DNA of 64,000 nt from Lepisosteus oculatus. Lineage: Eukaryota > Chordata > Actinopteri > Semionotiformes > Lepisosteidae. Of this stretch, positions 63,182 to 64,000 are shown piece by piece. The stretch lies in contig NC_090711.1 of NCBI RefSeq assembly GCF_040954835.1, positions 9,183,501-9,247,500 on the forward strand. Direction: 5' to 3'. The position numbers and the translations under genes were made by a program. The notes under the pieces are model-generated. The model made no database searches. It saw only the letters and a list, made by a program, of their open reading frames with translations, and was not told the origin of the DNA. Position 1 is the first letter of the stretch. Every line of letters starts with the position of its first letter.

Positions 63182-64000
63182 CTGTAATAAAGCCACAATG
63201 ATGGCGTGTATTTAAAAAAAACATCCCGGAGAAATTTGGGATGTACATTTTATTGCAAAAGAGAAATGAAGAATAATGACAGGTGAAAAATAGCCGGACA
63301 GGTATTTACTGTCTAGACCTCGGACACTTCATGTTAAACTCATGGGTGTCTGCTGCCGCCTGGAGGTTTGCGGATATCAGGGAACTGAATTAAACCAACA
63401 GAGTTTAGTTTGGACTACGTTGAAGAGGCTGATGTACTAAGAATGAATAGAAGCTTCCTTCACCCATCCATCCATTTTCAATCCGCTTATCCTGGTAATT
63501 CTCGTGGCGTACGGAAATTAAAGAAAAATGTTTTTTTTTAAAATAAATCAATCAGTATATGTTACGTACAATATCGATTAATATATTCCAAAGGCTTTTA
63601 CCTGACGTTTCAAATTGATAAATAGGGATTAAAAATAATTGCGCAAAACCTAGTAAAACTGTGCCGGTGTCTGTCGAAATAGTGTCTGTTCGCAGTCAGT
63701 CCATCTGAGCTCTAAATTCCCAAAGCTAATTGTTGACTTGTTCCAGCTGCTTCTCTAGATCTGTCTTCACCCAGTTTCTTGGTTTCCAGAAATATCCCAC
63801 TTCTAGGGTACTGTTTCCAGCAAAGTCACCCACAGAACTCGTACTGGGCAGCCTGTCCTCTACTTGCTTGCCACGCTAAACAGCTCTTTCTAGTGGGCCA
63901 GTGGTGCTTGACACTCACGGGTGGGAATGATGCGGGACCAGATACTCCAACCGCTTGGAGCGTTGAACAGCCTGACGTCCATTATTCTCACCGGGTCGTC
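63182..64000. other. right-end flank, unidentified
   Basis: It contains a short SINE 3' tip (63,463-63,500, minus orientation) and, from about 63,690, a GC-richer stretch with no recognised product. That stretch runs off the window and could be part of a larger repeat. Confidence 0.35.

Overview
This window looks like nuclear DNA from a vertebrate, most likely a ray-finned fish. The genes are split into many short exons with GT-AG introns, the intergenic DNA is AT-rich, and the interspersed repeats are of fish type: a tRNA-like SINE with a B-box, a 5S-rRNA-derived SINE3-like family, and a palindromic foldback family. Gene content and order resemble human chromosome 20q13 (PIGT next to a WAP-domain gene, SNX21 and ACOT8 tail to tail). 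The one-to-one order suggests a slowly rearranging lineage, but the species cannot be fixed from the sequence alone.

Layout. (1) 1-25,628: no recognisable coding exon; probably the very long first intron of PHACTR3 (minus strand), with SINEs, a CpG-richer patch with a good splice donor near 5,003, a CA-rich minisatellite and a perfect hairpin. (2) 25,629-25,734: first coding exon of PHACTR3, minus strand. (3) 29,587-38,455: complete PIGT, plus strand, 12 coding exons, 659 codons. (4) 41,371-44,247: complete secreted three-WAP-domain protein, minus strand, 4 exons, 167 codons. (5) 45,737-49,500: complete ACOT8, plus strand, 6 exons, 345 codons, ending in the peroxisomal signal SKL. (6) 49,501-56,544: AT-rich interval without a recognised gene. 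(7) 56,545-60,859: complete coding part of SNX21, minus strand, 3 coding exons, 387 codons, probably with a non-coding first exon near 63,118. (8) The rest to 64,000 is intergenic or upstream DNA with a SINE tip and unidentified sequence.

The genes do not form an operon or a single pathway: PIGT works in GPI-anchor transfer in the ER, the WAP protein is secreted, ACOT8 is peroxisomal, SNX21 is an endosomal sorting nexin and PHACTR3 regulates PP1 and actin. All exon boundaries given were read by eye from splice signals, and phase was checked: each complete gene sums to an intact reading frame.

The most notable non-genic feature is a family of about 190-205 bp palindromic insertions (four copies, three with 13-16 bp target-site duplications). 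Two copies keep a hammerhead-ribozyme-like core, which hints at a Penelope-like retroelement. Also notable are the 5S-derived SINEs and an 82-residue acidic extension in the luminal N-terminus of PIGT.
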